Assembly (NCBI GenBank): GCA_028871235.1
Contig: JAGWNO010000030.1
Coordinates: 1 to 14,927, forward strand
Length of the DNA: 14,927 nucleotides
Reading direction: 5' to 3'
From: Gammaproteobacteria bacterium
GTDB lineage: Bacteria > Pseudomonadota > Gammaproteobacteria > Natronospirales > REEB76
Shown: piece after piece, positions 6,858-14,131 of the stretch
Layout: each line of letters begins with the position of its first letter
How positions within the stretch are numbered: the stretch's first letter is position 1
Program-made: the position numbers and the translations under genes
The notes under the pieces: model-generated
Told to the model about the DNA's origin: nothing
What the model saw: only the letters and a program-made list of their open reading frames with translations
The model's database searches: none

Positions 6858-7481
6858 ATGCCCAAACGCAGTAAAAGTAGCGCCCGCTGGCTGGCGGAAC
6901 ACTTCTCCGATGAATATGTGAAGCGCGCCATGCATGAAGGCTGGCGCTCGCGGGCGGTGTTCAAGCTGGAGGAGATCCAACGGCGCGACCGCCTCATCAA
7001 ACCCGGGATGACCATAATCGACCTGGGCGCGGCACCCGGCGGATGGAGTCAATACGCAGCCCGCATCCTTGCGGGGCGGGGCCGGATATTGGCCCTGGAC
7101 ATCCTGCCCATGGAACCGCTGGCCGGTGTGGAGTTTCTGCAGGGGGATTTCGCCACGGAGGCGCTGCTTGAGCAGTTGCGGGACCGGCTCGGCGCCGCCC
7201 CAGTCGACCTTGTATTATCGGACATGGCCCCCAATATCACCGGGGAGGAGGCTGTCGATCAGCCGCGCGCCATGCACCTGTCGGAGCTGGCGGCGGAATT
7301 CGCCGGCCGGGTGCTGGGCCCGGGGGGCGCCTTCCTGGCCAAGGTGTTTCAGGGCACGGGCTTCACGCCTTACATGCTGGCGCTGCGCGGCCGGTTCACC
7401 AGCGTGGTGACGCGCAAACCGAAGTCCTCGCGGGCCCGCAGCCGCGAGCTGTATTTATTGGCGAAACGACCCCGTGTGTAG
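6858..7481 (+). CDS. rlmE: 23S rRNA (uridine 2'-O) methyltransferase RlmE (FtsJ)
   Basis: RlmE methylates the ribose of U2552 in the 23S rRNA A-loop with S-adenosylmethionine, a late step of 50S maturation. The product is 207 residues, close to the 209 of E. coli. The Rossmann methyltransferase fold has the SAM loop DLGAAPGGW (55-63). The four catalytic KDKE residues are all present: Lys36 in SRAVFKL, Asp122 in SDMAPN, Lys162 in AKVFQG and Glu197 in RSRELYLLA. The N-terminal arm SARWLAEHFSDEYVKRA and the RSRA segment are typical of the bacterial enzyme. The ATG at 6858 has GGAG five bases upstream. The gene is divergent from yhbY and 60 bases before ftsH, the E. coli arrangement, and is probably transcribed with ftsH. 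Confidence 0.97.
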   Translation: MPKRSKSSARWLAEHFSDEYVKRAMHEGWRSRAVFKLEEIQRRDRLIKPGMTIIDLGAAPGGWSQYAARILAGRGRILALDILPMEPLAGVEFLQGDFATEALLEQLRDRLGAAPVDLVLSDMAPNITGEEAVDQPRAMHLSELAAEFAGRVLGPGGAFLAKVFQGTGFTPYMLALRGRFTSVVTRKPKSSRARSRELYLLAKRPRV

Positions 7482-7528
7482 TACTGTCTAACCGTTTTAC
7501 AGGCCGCGTGCGCGGACCGCGGCAATTC

Positions 7529-7533
7529 GAGGT
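7529..7533 (+). promoter_or_regulatory. ribosome binding site that fixes the TTG start of ftsH
   Basis: GAGGT at 7529-7533 is spaced eight bases from the TTG at 7542. No ATG lies nearby in frame, and the protein from this TTG aligns over the full length of E. coli FtsH. Confidence 0.6.
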
Positions 7534-7541
7534 ACCTGATC

Positions 7542-9476
7542 TTGAACGATTTTCTCAAAACCCTGCTCATCTGGATTTTCATCGCGGTGGTGCTGCTGTT
7601 CGTGTTCAACAGCTTCACCTCCAGCAGCGCGAAGACCAGCGCCATCGCCTATTCCGCGTTCCTCACCGACGTACAGGACGGCAGTGTCAGCAGCGTGGTG
7701 TTCGACGGCCGCAGCATCACTGGCACCCTGTCCTCCGGCGAAAAATTCAATACCTACAGTCCGCCGACGCTGGATTTCACGCCACTGATTGACACGCTGC
7801 GCAAGAACAACAGCACTGTGAAGATCGATGCCAAGCCTCCGGAACAGACCTCGTGGATTTGGAATGCATTGTTCTCCTTTGGGCCGATTCTGCTGTTGCT
7901 GGTATTTTGGTTCTACATGATGCGCCAGCTGCAGGGGGGGGCGGGCGGACGCGGTGCCATGTCCTTCGGCAAGAGCCGCGCACGCATGCTTGGCGAGGAT
8001 CAGGTCAAGATTACATTTGCCGATGTGGCCGGCGTCGAGGAAGCCAAGGAGGAGGTGGCGGAACTGGTCGAGTTCCTGCGCGATCCGGGCAAGTTCCAGA
8101 AACTCGGTGGCCGCATCCCGCGCGGGGTGCTCATGGTGGGCGCCCCGGGCGCCGGCAAGACCCTGCTCGCCAAGGCCATCGCCGGCGAGGCCAAGGTACC
8201 GTTCTTCAGCATCTCCGGTTCGGATTTCGTGGAAATGTTCGTGGGCGTGGGCGCCTCGCGCGTGCGCGATATGTTCGAGCAGGCCAAGAAGCACGCCCCC
8301 TGCATCATATTCATAGATGAGATCGATGCCGTGGGCCGGCACCGCGGCGCGGGCCTGGGCGGCGGCCACGACGAGCGCGAGCAGACCCTCAACCAGCTGC
8401 TGGTGGAGATGGACGGTTTCGAGGGCAGCGAGGGCGTCATTGTAATCGCCGCCACCAATCGCCCGGACGTACTGGACCCGGCGCTACTACGCCCCGGCCG
8501 CTTCGACCGCCAGGTGGTGGTGCCGCTGCCGGACGTGCGTGGTCGCGAGCAGATACTCAAGGTGCACATGCGCAAGGTACCCCTGGGCGACGATGTGAAA
8601 CCCGCCATCATCGCCCGCGGTACCCCGGGCTTCTCCGGCGCGGATCTGGCCAACCTGGTGAACGAGGCGGCATTGTTTGCGGCACGCGCGAATAAGCGCA
8701 ATGTGAACATGGAGGAATTCGAGCGCGCCAAGGACAAAATAATGATGGGTGCCGAGCGCCGTTCCATGGTCATGAGCGAGGATGAAAAACGCCTCACCGC
8801 CTACCACGAATCGGGCCACGCCATCGTCGGCCGGCTGGTGCCGGATCATGATCCGGTGTACAAGGTGAGCATCATCCCGCGCGGGCTGGCACTCGGCGTC
8901 ACCATGTTCCTGCCGGAGAGCGACCGCTACAGCTACAGCAAGCGGCGTCTCGATAGCCAATTGTCGAGCCTGTTCGGCGGCCGCGTGGCGGAGGAGATTA
9001 TCTTTGGCGCCGAGTGCGTGACCACCGGCGCAGCCAACGATATCGAGCGTGCCACCAGCATCGCCCGTAACATGGTTACCAAGTGGGGGCTGTCGGAGAC
9101 ACTGGGTCCGCTCAGTTATGAGGAAGAGGAGGGCGAGGTGTTCCTCGGCCATTCCGTCACCCGCCACAAACAGATTTCAGGCGAGACCCAGCGCACCATT
9201 GACCAGGAAGTGCGTACCGTGATCGACCGCAATTATCAGCGGGCCAAACAGCTGTTGCAGGATAACTTGCCGAAGTTGCATACCATGGCAAATGCGCTCA
9301 TGAAGTATGAGACCATCGATGCCGAGCAGATTGATGACATCATGAACGGCAAGGAGCCGCGTCCGCCACAGGACTGGTCCGACGATGAAAATGGCAGCGC
9401 CCCGGCCACCGCGCGCGGTACCGCCACGGCAACCCCCAAGGATGCCAAGATCGGCGGGCCCGCAAGCCAGCACTGA
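7542..9476 (+). CDS. ftsH: ATP-dependent zinc metalloprotease FtsH
   Basis: FtsH is the hexameric inner-membrane AAA protease that degrades misfolded membrane proteins and, in E. coli, LpxC and sigma32. The 644-residue product has E. coli length. Transmembrane helices lie at about residues 5-23 and 108-127, around a small periplasmic domain. The AAA module has Walker A GAPGAGKT (200-207), the pore motif FVGVGA (233-238), Walker B IIFIDE (255-260) and the second region of homology ATNRPDVLDPALLRPGRFD (304-322). The protease site has HESGH (422-426) with Glu423, and Asp500 in TTGAAND as the likely third zinc ligand. The Walker A differs from the usual GPPGTGKT but still meets the P-loop consensus. 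The tail after about 605 is Ala/Thr-rich and low-complexity. The start is TTG 7542. A strong terminator follows. Confidence 0.98.
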   Translation: MNDFLKTLLIWIFIAVVLLFVFNSFTSSSAKTSAIAYSAFLTDVQDGSVSSVVFDGRSITGTLSSGEKFNTYSPPTLDFTPLIDTLRKNNSTVKIDAKPPEQTSWIWNALFSFGPILLLLVFWFYMMRQLQGGAGGRGAMSFGKSRARMLGEDQVKITFADVAGVEEAKEEVAELVEFLRDPGKFQKLGGRIPRGVLMVGAPGAGKTLLAKAIAGEAKVPFFSISGSDFVEMFVGVGASRVRDMFEQAKKHAPCIIFIDEIDAVGRHRGAGLGGGHDEREQTLNQLLVEMDGFEGSEGVIVIAATNRPDVLDPALLRPGRFDRQVVVPLPDVRGREQILKVHMRKVPLGDDVKPAIIARGTPGFSGADLANLVNEAALFAARANKRNVNMEEFERAKDKIMMGAERRSMVMSEDEKRLTAYHESGHAIVGRLVPDHDPVYKVSIIPRGLALGVTMFLPESDRYSYSKRRLDSQLSSLFGGRVAEEIIFGAECVTTGAANDIERATSIARNMVTKWGLSETLGPLSYEEEEGEVFLGHSVTRHKQISGETQRTIDQEVRTVIDRNYQRAKQLLQDNLPKLHTMANALMKYETIDAEQIDDIMNGKEPRPPQDWSDDENGSAPATARGTATATPKDAKIGGPASQH

Positions 9477-9493
9477 AAAAACGTGGTGTAATC

Positions 9494-9522
9494 AAGCCGG
9501 CGCGCGAGCGCCGGCTTTTTTA
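9494..9522 (+). terminator. Rho-independent terminator after ftsH
   Basis: A perfect stem (GCCGGCGC 9496-9503, GCGCCGGC 9508-9515, loop GCGA), extended by two A-T pairs, is followed by six T residues (9516-9521). It starts 17 bases after the ftsH stop and should end the rlmE-ftsH transcript. It has no T-tract on the other strand. It is the only strong intrinsic terminator I see in the window. Confidence 0.92.
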
Positions 9523-9576
9523 TGGGTACGCCCGGCAGGGGCATTGTTGAAACAGGCGGAGGCTGAGGGCGGGCTG

Positions 9577-10401
9577 GTGCAATTACAACTGGGCAAACAC
9601 ACGCTGGATCTGACGCGGCCACAGGTTATGGGGGTGCTGAACCGCACGCCGGACTCCTTTTCCGACGCTGGCCAGTTCACGGACTTCGACGCGGCGCGGC
9701 GCCACGCCCACGCCATGGTGCAACAAGGCGCCGCCATTATCGACATCGGCGGCGAGTCCACCCGGCCTGGCGCGGAGCCGGTGAGCGTCCAGGAAGAGAT
9801 TGAACGTGTGGTGCCGCTGATCGCGCGGTTGGCGGGTGAGGTGGATGCCCCCATTTCGGTGGATACCAGCAAACCGGATGTGATGCGCGCGGCGGTGCGC
9901 GCGGGCGCAGTCATGATCAACGACGTGTATGCCCTGCGGCAGGCGGGCGCACTGCAGGCAGCACATGACTGCCGCGTGCCGGTATGCCTCATGCACATGC
10001 AGGGTGAGCCGCGCAGCATGCAGCAGAATCCCCATTACCAGGACGTGGTGAACGAGGTGCGGCAGTTCCTCGCCGGGCGTGTCCGTGCCTGCATCGCGGC
10101 CGGGATCCAAAGTGAGCAGATCCTCATCGATCCAGGATTTGGCTTTGGCAAGACCCTGGACCATAACTTGCAGTTGTTGCGCCAACTGCATGAATTCACG
10201 ATGCTAGGACAACCGCTGCTGGTGGGGTTGTCACGCAAATCCATGATTGGCACGCTGCTGGGCAAGGTGCCGGTGGCGGAACGCCTGCAGGGCAGCGTGG
10301 CGGCCGCGGTGGTGGCGGTGTTGCGCGGCGCGCAGCTTATCCGCTGTCACGATGTAGCGCCGACCGTGGCAGCCCTCAGGGTCGCCGCTGCGGCGCGTTG
10401 A
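9577..10401 (+). CDS. folP: dihydropteroate synthase
   Basis: FolP condenses p-aminobenzoate with hydroxymethyl-dihydropterin diphosphate to dihydropteroate in folate synthesis, and is the sulfonamide target. From GTG 9577 the TIM-barrel protein is 274 residues (E. coli 282). Conserved segments are PDSFSD (25-30), IIDIGGESTRPGA (54-66), ISVDTSKP with Asp96, MIND with Asn115, CLMHMQG (137-143), DPGFGFGK with Asp185, and GLSRKSMIG with Lys221. The first loop reads NRTPDSFSDAG where most homologues have NVTPDSFSDGG. GAGGG (9565-9569) lies seven bases before GTG 9577, and the N terminus then aligns with E. coli. TTG codons at 9544 and 9547 are alternatives. A longer frame back to 9385 would overlap ftsH and span the terminator, and is rejected. 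No clear promoter is visible after the terminator. Confidence 0.95.
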   Translation: MQLQLGKHTLDLTRPQVMGVLNRTPDSFSDAGQFTDFDAARRHAHAMVQQGAAIIDIGGESTRPGAEPVSVQEEIERVVPLIARLAGEVDAPISVDTSKPDVMRAAVRAGAVMINDVYALRQAGALQAAHDCRVPVCLMHMQGEPRSMQQNPHYQDVVNEVRQFLAGRVRACIAAGIQSEQILIDPGFGFGKTLDHNLQLLRQLHEFTMLGQPLLVGLSRKSMIGTLLGKVPVAERLQGSVAAAVVAVLRGAQLIRCHDVAPTVAALRVAAAAR

Positions 10402-10448
10402 GACGGGTGTAAGATTCGTTGCCGGCCTGGCAGCGGGAAAGACACGCA

Positions 10449-11783
10449 ATGACACGCAAATTCTTCGGCACTGACGGCATCCGCGGCCTGGTTGGCAGCG
10501 CCCACATGAGCGCCGACTTCGTGCTGCGTCTGGGCCGGGCAGTGGGTCGGGTGCTGGCACCACATGGCGGCGGCAGCGTGCTCATAGGCAAGGACACGCG
10601 CATCTCCGGCTACATGTTTGAATCCGCTTTGGAAGCGGGTTTTTCGGCGGCAGGGGTGAGCGTCCATCTGCTGGGCCCCATGCCCACTCCAGCCATAGCT
10701 TTCCTGACACGCAGTGTGCGCGCGCAGGCGGGTGTGGTGATCAGCGCTTCGCATAACCCTTATCATGACAATGGCATCAAGTTCTTTTCTGCCGATGGCC
10801 GGAAACTGTCAGATGCAATGGAACTGTGCATCGAGGAGGAGATCGCCCGGCCTTTCGTGACGGTAGATTCCGCATGCCTGGGCGGCGTGCGGCGCATGGA
10901 GGATGCGGCGGCGCGCTACATCGAATTCTGCAAATCAGCGGTTCCTGGCGGACTGGATCTCAAGGGTATCCGCATGGTGGTCGATTGTGCCCATGGCGCC
11001 ACCTACCGCATCGCACCGCAGCTGTTCGCCGAGCTGGGTGCCCAGGTCACCAGTTTCGGTGTGAAACCCGATGGCATGAATATCAATCACGAGTGCGGTT
11101 CGACTCATCCCCAGGCCCTGCAGAAGAAGGTTGTGGAGAACAACGCGCACTTGGGTATCTGTTTCGATGGTGACGGCGACCGGGTGCTGATGGCGGATAA
11201 TCACGGTCAACTGGTGGATGGCGATGAACTGCTCTTTATCATCGCCATGCAACGCAAGTCGCAAGGCCAGCTCAATGGCCCGGTCATCGGCACCCAAATG
11301 AGCAATCTGGGTCTCGAGCAGGCGTTGGCTGGTCAGGGGGTGGAATTCCGCCGCGCCAGGGTGGGAGATCGTCACGTACTGACCATGCTGGAGGAAGAGC
11401 ATGGCATGCTGGGCGGCGAGAATTCCGGCCACATTATCTGCCTGGATCGCACCACTACCGGTGACGGCATCATCGCAGCACTGCAGGTGCTGGAAGCGCT
11501 TATGCAGACGGGCCAGGATCTCGCTGCCCTGCGGGCCGGTATGCGCAAGTACCCGCAGACACTGGTGAATGTGAAGACCGCTGTGCGGGTGGATTTGGAT
11601 ACCGCCGGTATCTGTAACGCCGTGAAATCCGTTGAGCAGTCCCTGAACGGCCGCGGCCGGGTATTGTTGCGGCCATCCGGTACGGAGCCGGTAGTACGAA
11701 TCATGGTGGAAGGCGAGGATGCGGCCCAGACACGCCAGTTCGCGGAGCACATCGCTGCAGCCGTAAGAGCCGAGGTTCATTGA
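10449..11783 (+). CDS. glmM: phosphoglucosamine mutase
   Basis: GlmM interconverts glucosamine-6-phosphate and glucosamine-1-phosphate on the way to UDP-GlcNAc for peptidoglycan and lipopolysaccharide. The product is 444 residues (E. coli 445), beginning with the typical RKFFGTDGIRG. The phosphorylated serine is Ser101 in ISASHNP. The magnesium loop is DGDGDR (240-245), with Asp240, Asp242 and Asp244. The sugar loop is GGENSGH (322-328), and the phosphate-binding loop is RPSGTEPVVR (408-417). ATG 10449 follows GGGA (10435-10438) at about ten bases. Earlier in-frame non-ATG starts add unconserved residues. folP ends 47 bases upstream with no terminator between, so the two are probably one operon, as in E. 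coli. Confidence 0.97.
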   Translation: MTRKFFGTDGIRGLVGSAHMSADFVLRLGRAVGRVLAPHGGGSVLIGKDTRISGYMFESALEAGFSAAGVSVHLLGPMPTPAIAFLTRSVRAQAGVVISASHNPYHDNGIKFFSADGRKLSDAMELCIEEEIARPFVTVDSACLGGVRRMEDAAARYIEFCKSAVPGGLDLKGIRMVVDCAHGATYRIAPQLFAELGAQVTSFGVKPDGMNINHECGSTHPQALQKKVVENNAHLGICFDGDGDRVLMADNHGQLVDGDELLFIIAMQRKSQGQLNGPVIGTQMSNLGLEQALAGQGVEFRRARVGDRHVLTMLEEEHGMLGGENSGHIICLDRTTTGDGIIAALQVLEALMQTGQDLAALRAGMRKYPQTLVNVKTAVRVDLDTAGICNAVKSVEQSLNGRGRVLLRPSGTEPVVRIMVEGEDAAQTRQFAEHIAAAVRAEVH

Positions 11784-11843
11784 TTTCCCGCCTTACGGCC
11801 GCTAAGCTTGCGCGCCTTTTGAGATTTGCAGGTTGAGGCACCC

Positions 11844-12596
11844 ATGCGCAAGTATCTGGTAGCCGGCAACTGGAAGATGAACGGCTCGCGCGACAGCGCC
11901 GCGCGGCTCATAAACGACATCATCCAGGGCCTGGAACCGCGGCCGGAAGCCGAAGTACTGGTGTGTCCGCCGTTCGTGCATCTTGCTGAGGTGAACCGGC
12001 TCCTAAAGGGCAGCTCCGTGGCGCTGGGTGCCCAGGATGTGTGTGCCGAGAACAACGGCGCTTATACCGGCGAGGTGTCCGGCGCTATGCTGCTGGATTG
12101 CGAGTGCCGTTATGTGATCGTCGGCCATTCCGAGCGGCGTGCCCTCTACGGCGAGACCGACCCGATGGTGGCGCGCAAATTCATGACTGCACAGAAGGCC
12201 GGCCTGATACCGATTCTGTGCGTGGGCGAAACCCTGGCGGACCGGGAAAGGGGCGAGACCCATGTGGTGGTTACCCGGCAGCTCAAGGCGGTGCTGGATG
12301 CTGCCGGTGCCGGCGCCTTTGCCCAGGCGGTGGTGGCCTATGAACCGGTGTGGGCCATCGGTACCGGGCACACCGCCACGCCGGAGCAGGCCCAGGAAGT
12401 GCATGCTTTTATCCGCAGCCTGATCCGGACCGCAGATGTTAAAATAGGCGACGCCACACGCCTGTTGTACGGCGGCAGCGTCAAAGCCGCCAATGCCGCC
12501 GAGTTGTTCCGCATGCCGGATGTAGATGGCGGTCTGGTCGGTGGCGCCTCGCTGGAAGCGCGTGAATTCCTGGCCATATGCGCGGCGGCAGGCTGA
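11844..12596 (+). CDS. tpiA: triosephosphate isomerase
   Basis: TpiA interconverts dihydroxyacetone phosphate and glyceraldehyde-3-phosphate in glycolysis and gluconeogenesis, as a cytoplasmic dimer. The 250-residue TIM barrel has Asn9 and Lys11 in AGNWKMNG, the catalytic His95 in VGHSERR, Glu167 in the signature AYEPVWAIGTG (165-175), and the phosphate-binding YGGSVKAANA and DGGLVGGASL segments near the end. ATG 11844 is chosen because GAGG (11835-11838) is five bases upstream and the N terminus aligns with E. coli. A TTG at 11826 would add six unconserved residues. The gap from glmM is 60 bases with no clear terminator or promoter. secG follows after 27 bases, the common gammaproteobacterial pairing. 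Confidence 0.97.
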   Translation: MRKYLVAGNWKMNGSRDSAARLINDIIQGLEPRPEAEVLVCPPFVHLAEVNRLLKGSSVALGAQDVCAENNGAYTGEVSGAMLLDCECRYVIVGHSERRALYGETDPMVARKFMTAQKAGLIPILCVGETLADRERGETHVVVTRQLKAVLDAAGAGAFAQAVVAYEPVWAIGTGHTATPEQAQEVHAFIRSLIRTADVKIGDATRLLYGGSVKAANAAELFRMPDVDGGLVGGASLEAREFLAICAAAG

Positions 12597-12623
12597 TCCC
12601 ATTTCCACATTCTGAGTGTATTT

Positions 12624-13010
12624 ATGCTGTATACCATCCTTGAGATTCTTCTGGTTTTTGTGGCGGTAGCGATGATAGTGCTCATCCTGCTGCAGCAGGG
12701 CAAGGGCGCCGATGCCGGCGCGGCCTTCGGTGCCGGTGCTTCCGGCACCGTGTTCGGTGCCCAGGGCTCGGCGAATTTCCTCAGTCATGCCACGGCAGTG
12801 CTGGCGGCCATCTTTTTCATACTCGCCCTGGCCATGGCTTATTTTTCCAATCACTCTTCGGCGCCGCAGAGCATCGTGGAACGCGCGCTGCAGCGGCAGA
12901 GCGTTACACAAACTGCCGCGCCGGCACCGGTCAAGGAAACCGCCAAGACGCAGCCGGCAACTGCTGCCCATCCGCCCGCCAGCACACCGCCACCCAATCC
13001 CGGCCATTGA
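12624..13010 (+). CDS. secG: preprotein translocase subunit SecG
   Basis: SecG is the small auxiliary subunit of the SecYEG channel in the inner membrane and helps SecA-driven export. The product is 128 residues, somewhat longer than E. coli SecG (110). Two transmembrane helices lie at about residues 3-23 and 53-73. Between them is the conserved cytoplasmic loop LLQQGKGADAGAAFGAG followed by SGTVFGAQGSANFL, the SecG signature. The extra length is a low-complexity tail rich in Ala, Pro and Thr after about residue 90, which varies freely in the family. ATG 12624 has only a weak ribosome site, so it may depend on read-through from tpiA 27 bases upstream. The gene is followed by tRNA-Leu(GAG), as in E. 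coli. Confidence 0.95.
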   Translation: MLYTILEILLVFVAVAMIVLILLQQGKGADAGAAFGAGASGTVFGAQGSANFLSHATAVLAAIFFILALAMAYFSNHSSAPQSIVERALQRQSVTQTAAPAPVKETAKTQPATAAHPPASTPPPNPGH

Positions 13011-13076
13011 ACGGGGATTGTGCAACGGGATTAGTACACACGGCATCGAGCATCGCTTTTTGCCGTTCCGATACGC

Positions 13077-13082
13077 TAGAAT
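13077..13082 (+). promoter_or_regulatory. candidate -10 box upstream of tRNA-Leu
   Basis: TAGAAT (five of six to TATAAT) lies 51 bases before the mature tRNA 5' end, in the 123-base gap after secG. No good -35 hexamer is found at 16 to 18 bases. TTGCCG at 13060-13065 is only 11 bases away. The tRNA may instead be transcribed by read-through from tpiA-secG. Confidence 0.25.
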
Positions 13083-13133
13083 CGTGCTCCTTTATGGAGG
13101 CCGGCGGTTGCCGGTACTTCCCGGACCAGAAAT

Positions 13134-13218
13134 GCCGACGTGGTGGAATTGGTAGACACGCTACTTTGAGGTGGTAGTGGGTAAAACCGTGGGAGTTCGA
13201 GTCTCCCCGTCGGCACCA
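13134..13218 (+). tRNA. leuU: tRNA-Leu (anticodon GAG)
   Basis: This is an 85-base class II tRNA. The acceptor arms GCCGACG (13134-13140) and CGTCGGC (13208-13214) pair fully, A13215 is the discriminator, and CCA is encoded (13216-13218). The anticodon stem CTACT/GGTAG (13161-13165, 13173-13177) holds the loop TTGAGGT with anticodon GAG at 13168-13170, which reads CUC and CUU leucine codons. The last stem pair is U-G, where E. coli leuU has C-G. The variable arm is short (GGT/ACC around 13180-13188). The T arm is GGGAG/CTCCC around TTCGAGT (13191-13207). Position next to secG matches E. coli leuU. No terminator is seen between it and nuoA. Confidence 0.97.
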
Positions 13219-13279
13219 GCGTCACAGCAACGGCAGCCATGAAGGCGAGGCGGCCGTTCCATTCCGCAGGATGGAGAAC

Positions 13280-13648
13280 ATGCTCCAGAATTACGTTCCA
13301 ATCCTCCTGTTCCTGGTTTTTGGCGGCCTGTTCGGCTGCGTGCTCGTGGGAGCGGGCTTCATCGCCAGTACGCTGCTCGGCAATCGCCGTCCTGACAAGG
13401 AAAAGCTGTCCCCTTACGAGTGCGGGTTCGAACCCTTCGAAGACAGCCGCATGAAGTTCGACGTGCGCTACTATCTGGTGGCGATCTTGTTCATCATCTT
13501 CGACCTGGAGATCGCTTTCCTGTTTCCCTGGGCAGTGTCCTTGCACGGCATCGGCATGTTCGGTTTCCTCGCCATGATGATTTTCCTTGCCATTCTGGTG
13601 GTGGGCTTCATATATGAATGGAAGAAGGGGGCCCTGGAATGGGAGTAG
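13280..13648 (+). CDS. nuoA: NADH-quinone oxidoreductase subunit A
   Basis: NuoA is a small membrane subunit of respiratory complex I, at the junction with the peripheral arm near the quinone site. The 122-residue product has three transmembrane helices at about 6-26, 63-84 and 94-114. The conserved loop has SPYECGFEPFEDSRMKFD (44-61, with Cys48) and the second helix ends DLEIAFLFPW (75-84), with the conserved acidic residues Asp75 and Glu77. It ends KKGALEWE, as in close relatives. ATG 13280 is preferred because AGGA (13268-13271) is eight bases upstream and homologues begin ML. ATG 13271 would add three residues but has no spaced ribosome site. It is the first gene of the nuo cluster and lies 61 bases after the tRNA. 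nuoB begins within its last codons. Confidence 0.93.
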   Translation: MLQNYVPILLFLVFGGLFGCVLVGAGFIASTLLGNRRPDKEKLSPYECGFEPFEDSRMKFDVRYYLVAILFIIFDLEIAFLFPWAVSLHGIGMFGFLAMMIFLAILVVGFIYEWKKGALEWE

Positions 13649-14115
13649 CTGGCGTGCAGCAACGGGGTTTTGTCACCGCCGGCGTGGATGCGCTGGTTAA
13701 CTGGGCGCGCACGGGTTCCCTGTGGCCCATGACTTTCGGATTGGCCTGCTGTGCGGTGGAAATGATGCATGCCGGCGCCGCGCGCTATGACCTGGACCGT
13801 TTCGGCGTGATTTTCCGCCCAAGTCCGCGTCAGTCCGACGTGATGATCGTGGCGGGCACGCTGGTGAACAAGATGGCGCCGGCCCTGCGCAAGGTCTATG
13901 ACCAGATGGCCGAGCCCCGCTGGGTGATCTCCATGGGCTCCTGTGCCAACGGCGGCGGCTATTACCATTATTCCTATTCCGTGGTGCGCGGCTGCGACCG
14001 TATCGTGCCGGTGGACGTGTATGTGCCGGGTTGCCCGCCCAGTGCCGAGCAATTGCTTTACGGCATCATCCAACTGCAGAAGAAGATCAAGCGCACCAAT
14101 ACCATTGCCCGTTGA
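13639..14115 (+). CDS. nuoB: NADH-quinone oxidoreductase subunit B
   Basis: NuoB carries iron-sulfur cluster N2, the last electron donor to quinone in complex I. The 158-residue product has all four cluster cysteines: Cys37 and Cys38 in GLACCAVEMM, Cys102 in MGSCANGGG and Cys132 in VPGCPPSAE. The rest of the core, including FRPSPRQSDVMIVAGTL and RGCDRIVPVDVYVPG, is close to the family consensus. The N terminus is short, without the 20 to 30 extra residues of some Xanthomonas proteins. ATG 13639 overlaps the nuoA stop by 10 bases and has AAGGGGG (13625-13631) seven bases upstream. ATG 13618 would overlap nuoA by 31 bases and is less likely. Overlap with nuoA implies coupled translation. Confidence 0.97.
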   Translation: MGVAGVQQRGFVTAGVDALVNWARTGSLWPMTFGLACCAVEMMHAGAARYDLDRFGVIFRPSPRQSDVMIVAGTLVNKMAPALRKVYDQMAEPRWVISMGSCANGGGYYHYSYSVVRGCDRIVPVDVYVPGCPPSAEQLLYGIIQLQKKIKRTNTIAR

Positions 14116-14131
14116 CTGACTGAGTGAGTGC

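Noticed and set aside
6611..7015. 134-codon minus-strand frame running from rlmE through the yhbY 5' region
   Set aside because: Only its short middle part (about 6764-6808) resembles YhbY. The part opposite rlmE and the part opposite the YhbY core are shadows.
7505..7523. CCGCG/CGCGG inverted repeat between rlmE and ftsH
   Set aside because: The loop is only two bases and no T-tract follows. I see neither a terminator nor a convincing heat-shock promoter here.
7497..8369. 290-codon minus-strand frame opposite the ftsH start
   Set aside because: Its composition is the reverse shadow of FtsH and no domain can be recognised.
9385..9576. Extended folP beginning inside ftsH
   Set aside because: The added residues cover the ftsH tail in another frame and the terminator hairpin. 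FolP homology begins only after 9577.
13040..13066. Possible secG terminator: ACGGCA and TGCCGT around a T-rich stretch
   Set aside because: The T run is in the 15-base loop and not after the stem, so it is not a Rho-independent terminator.
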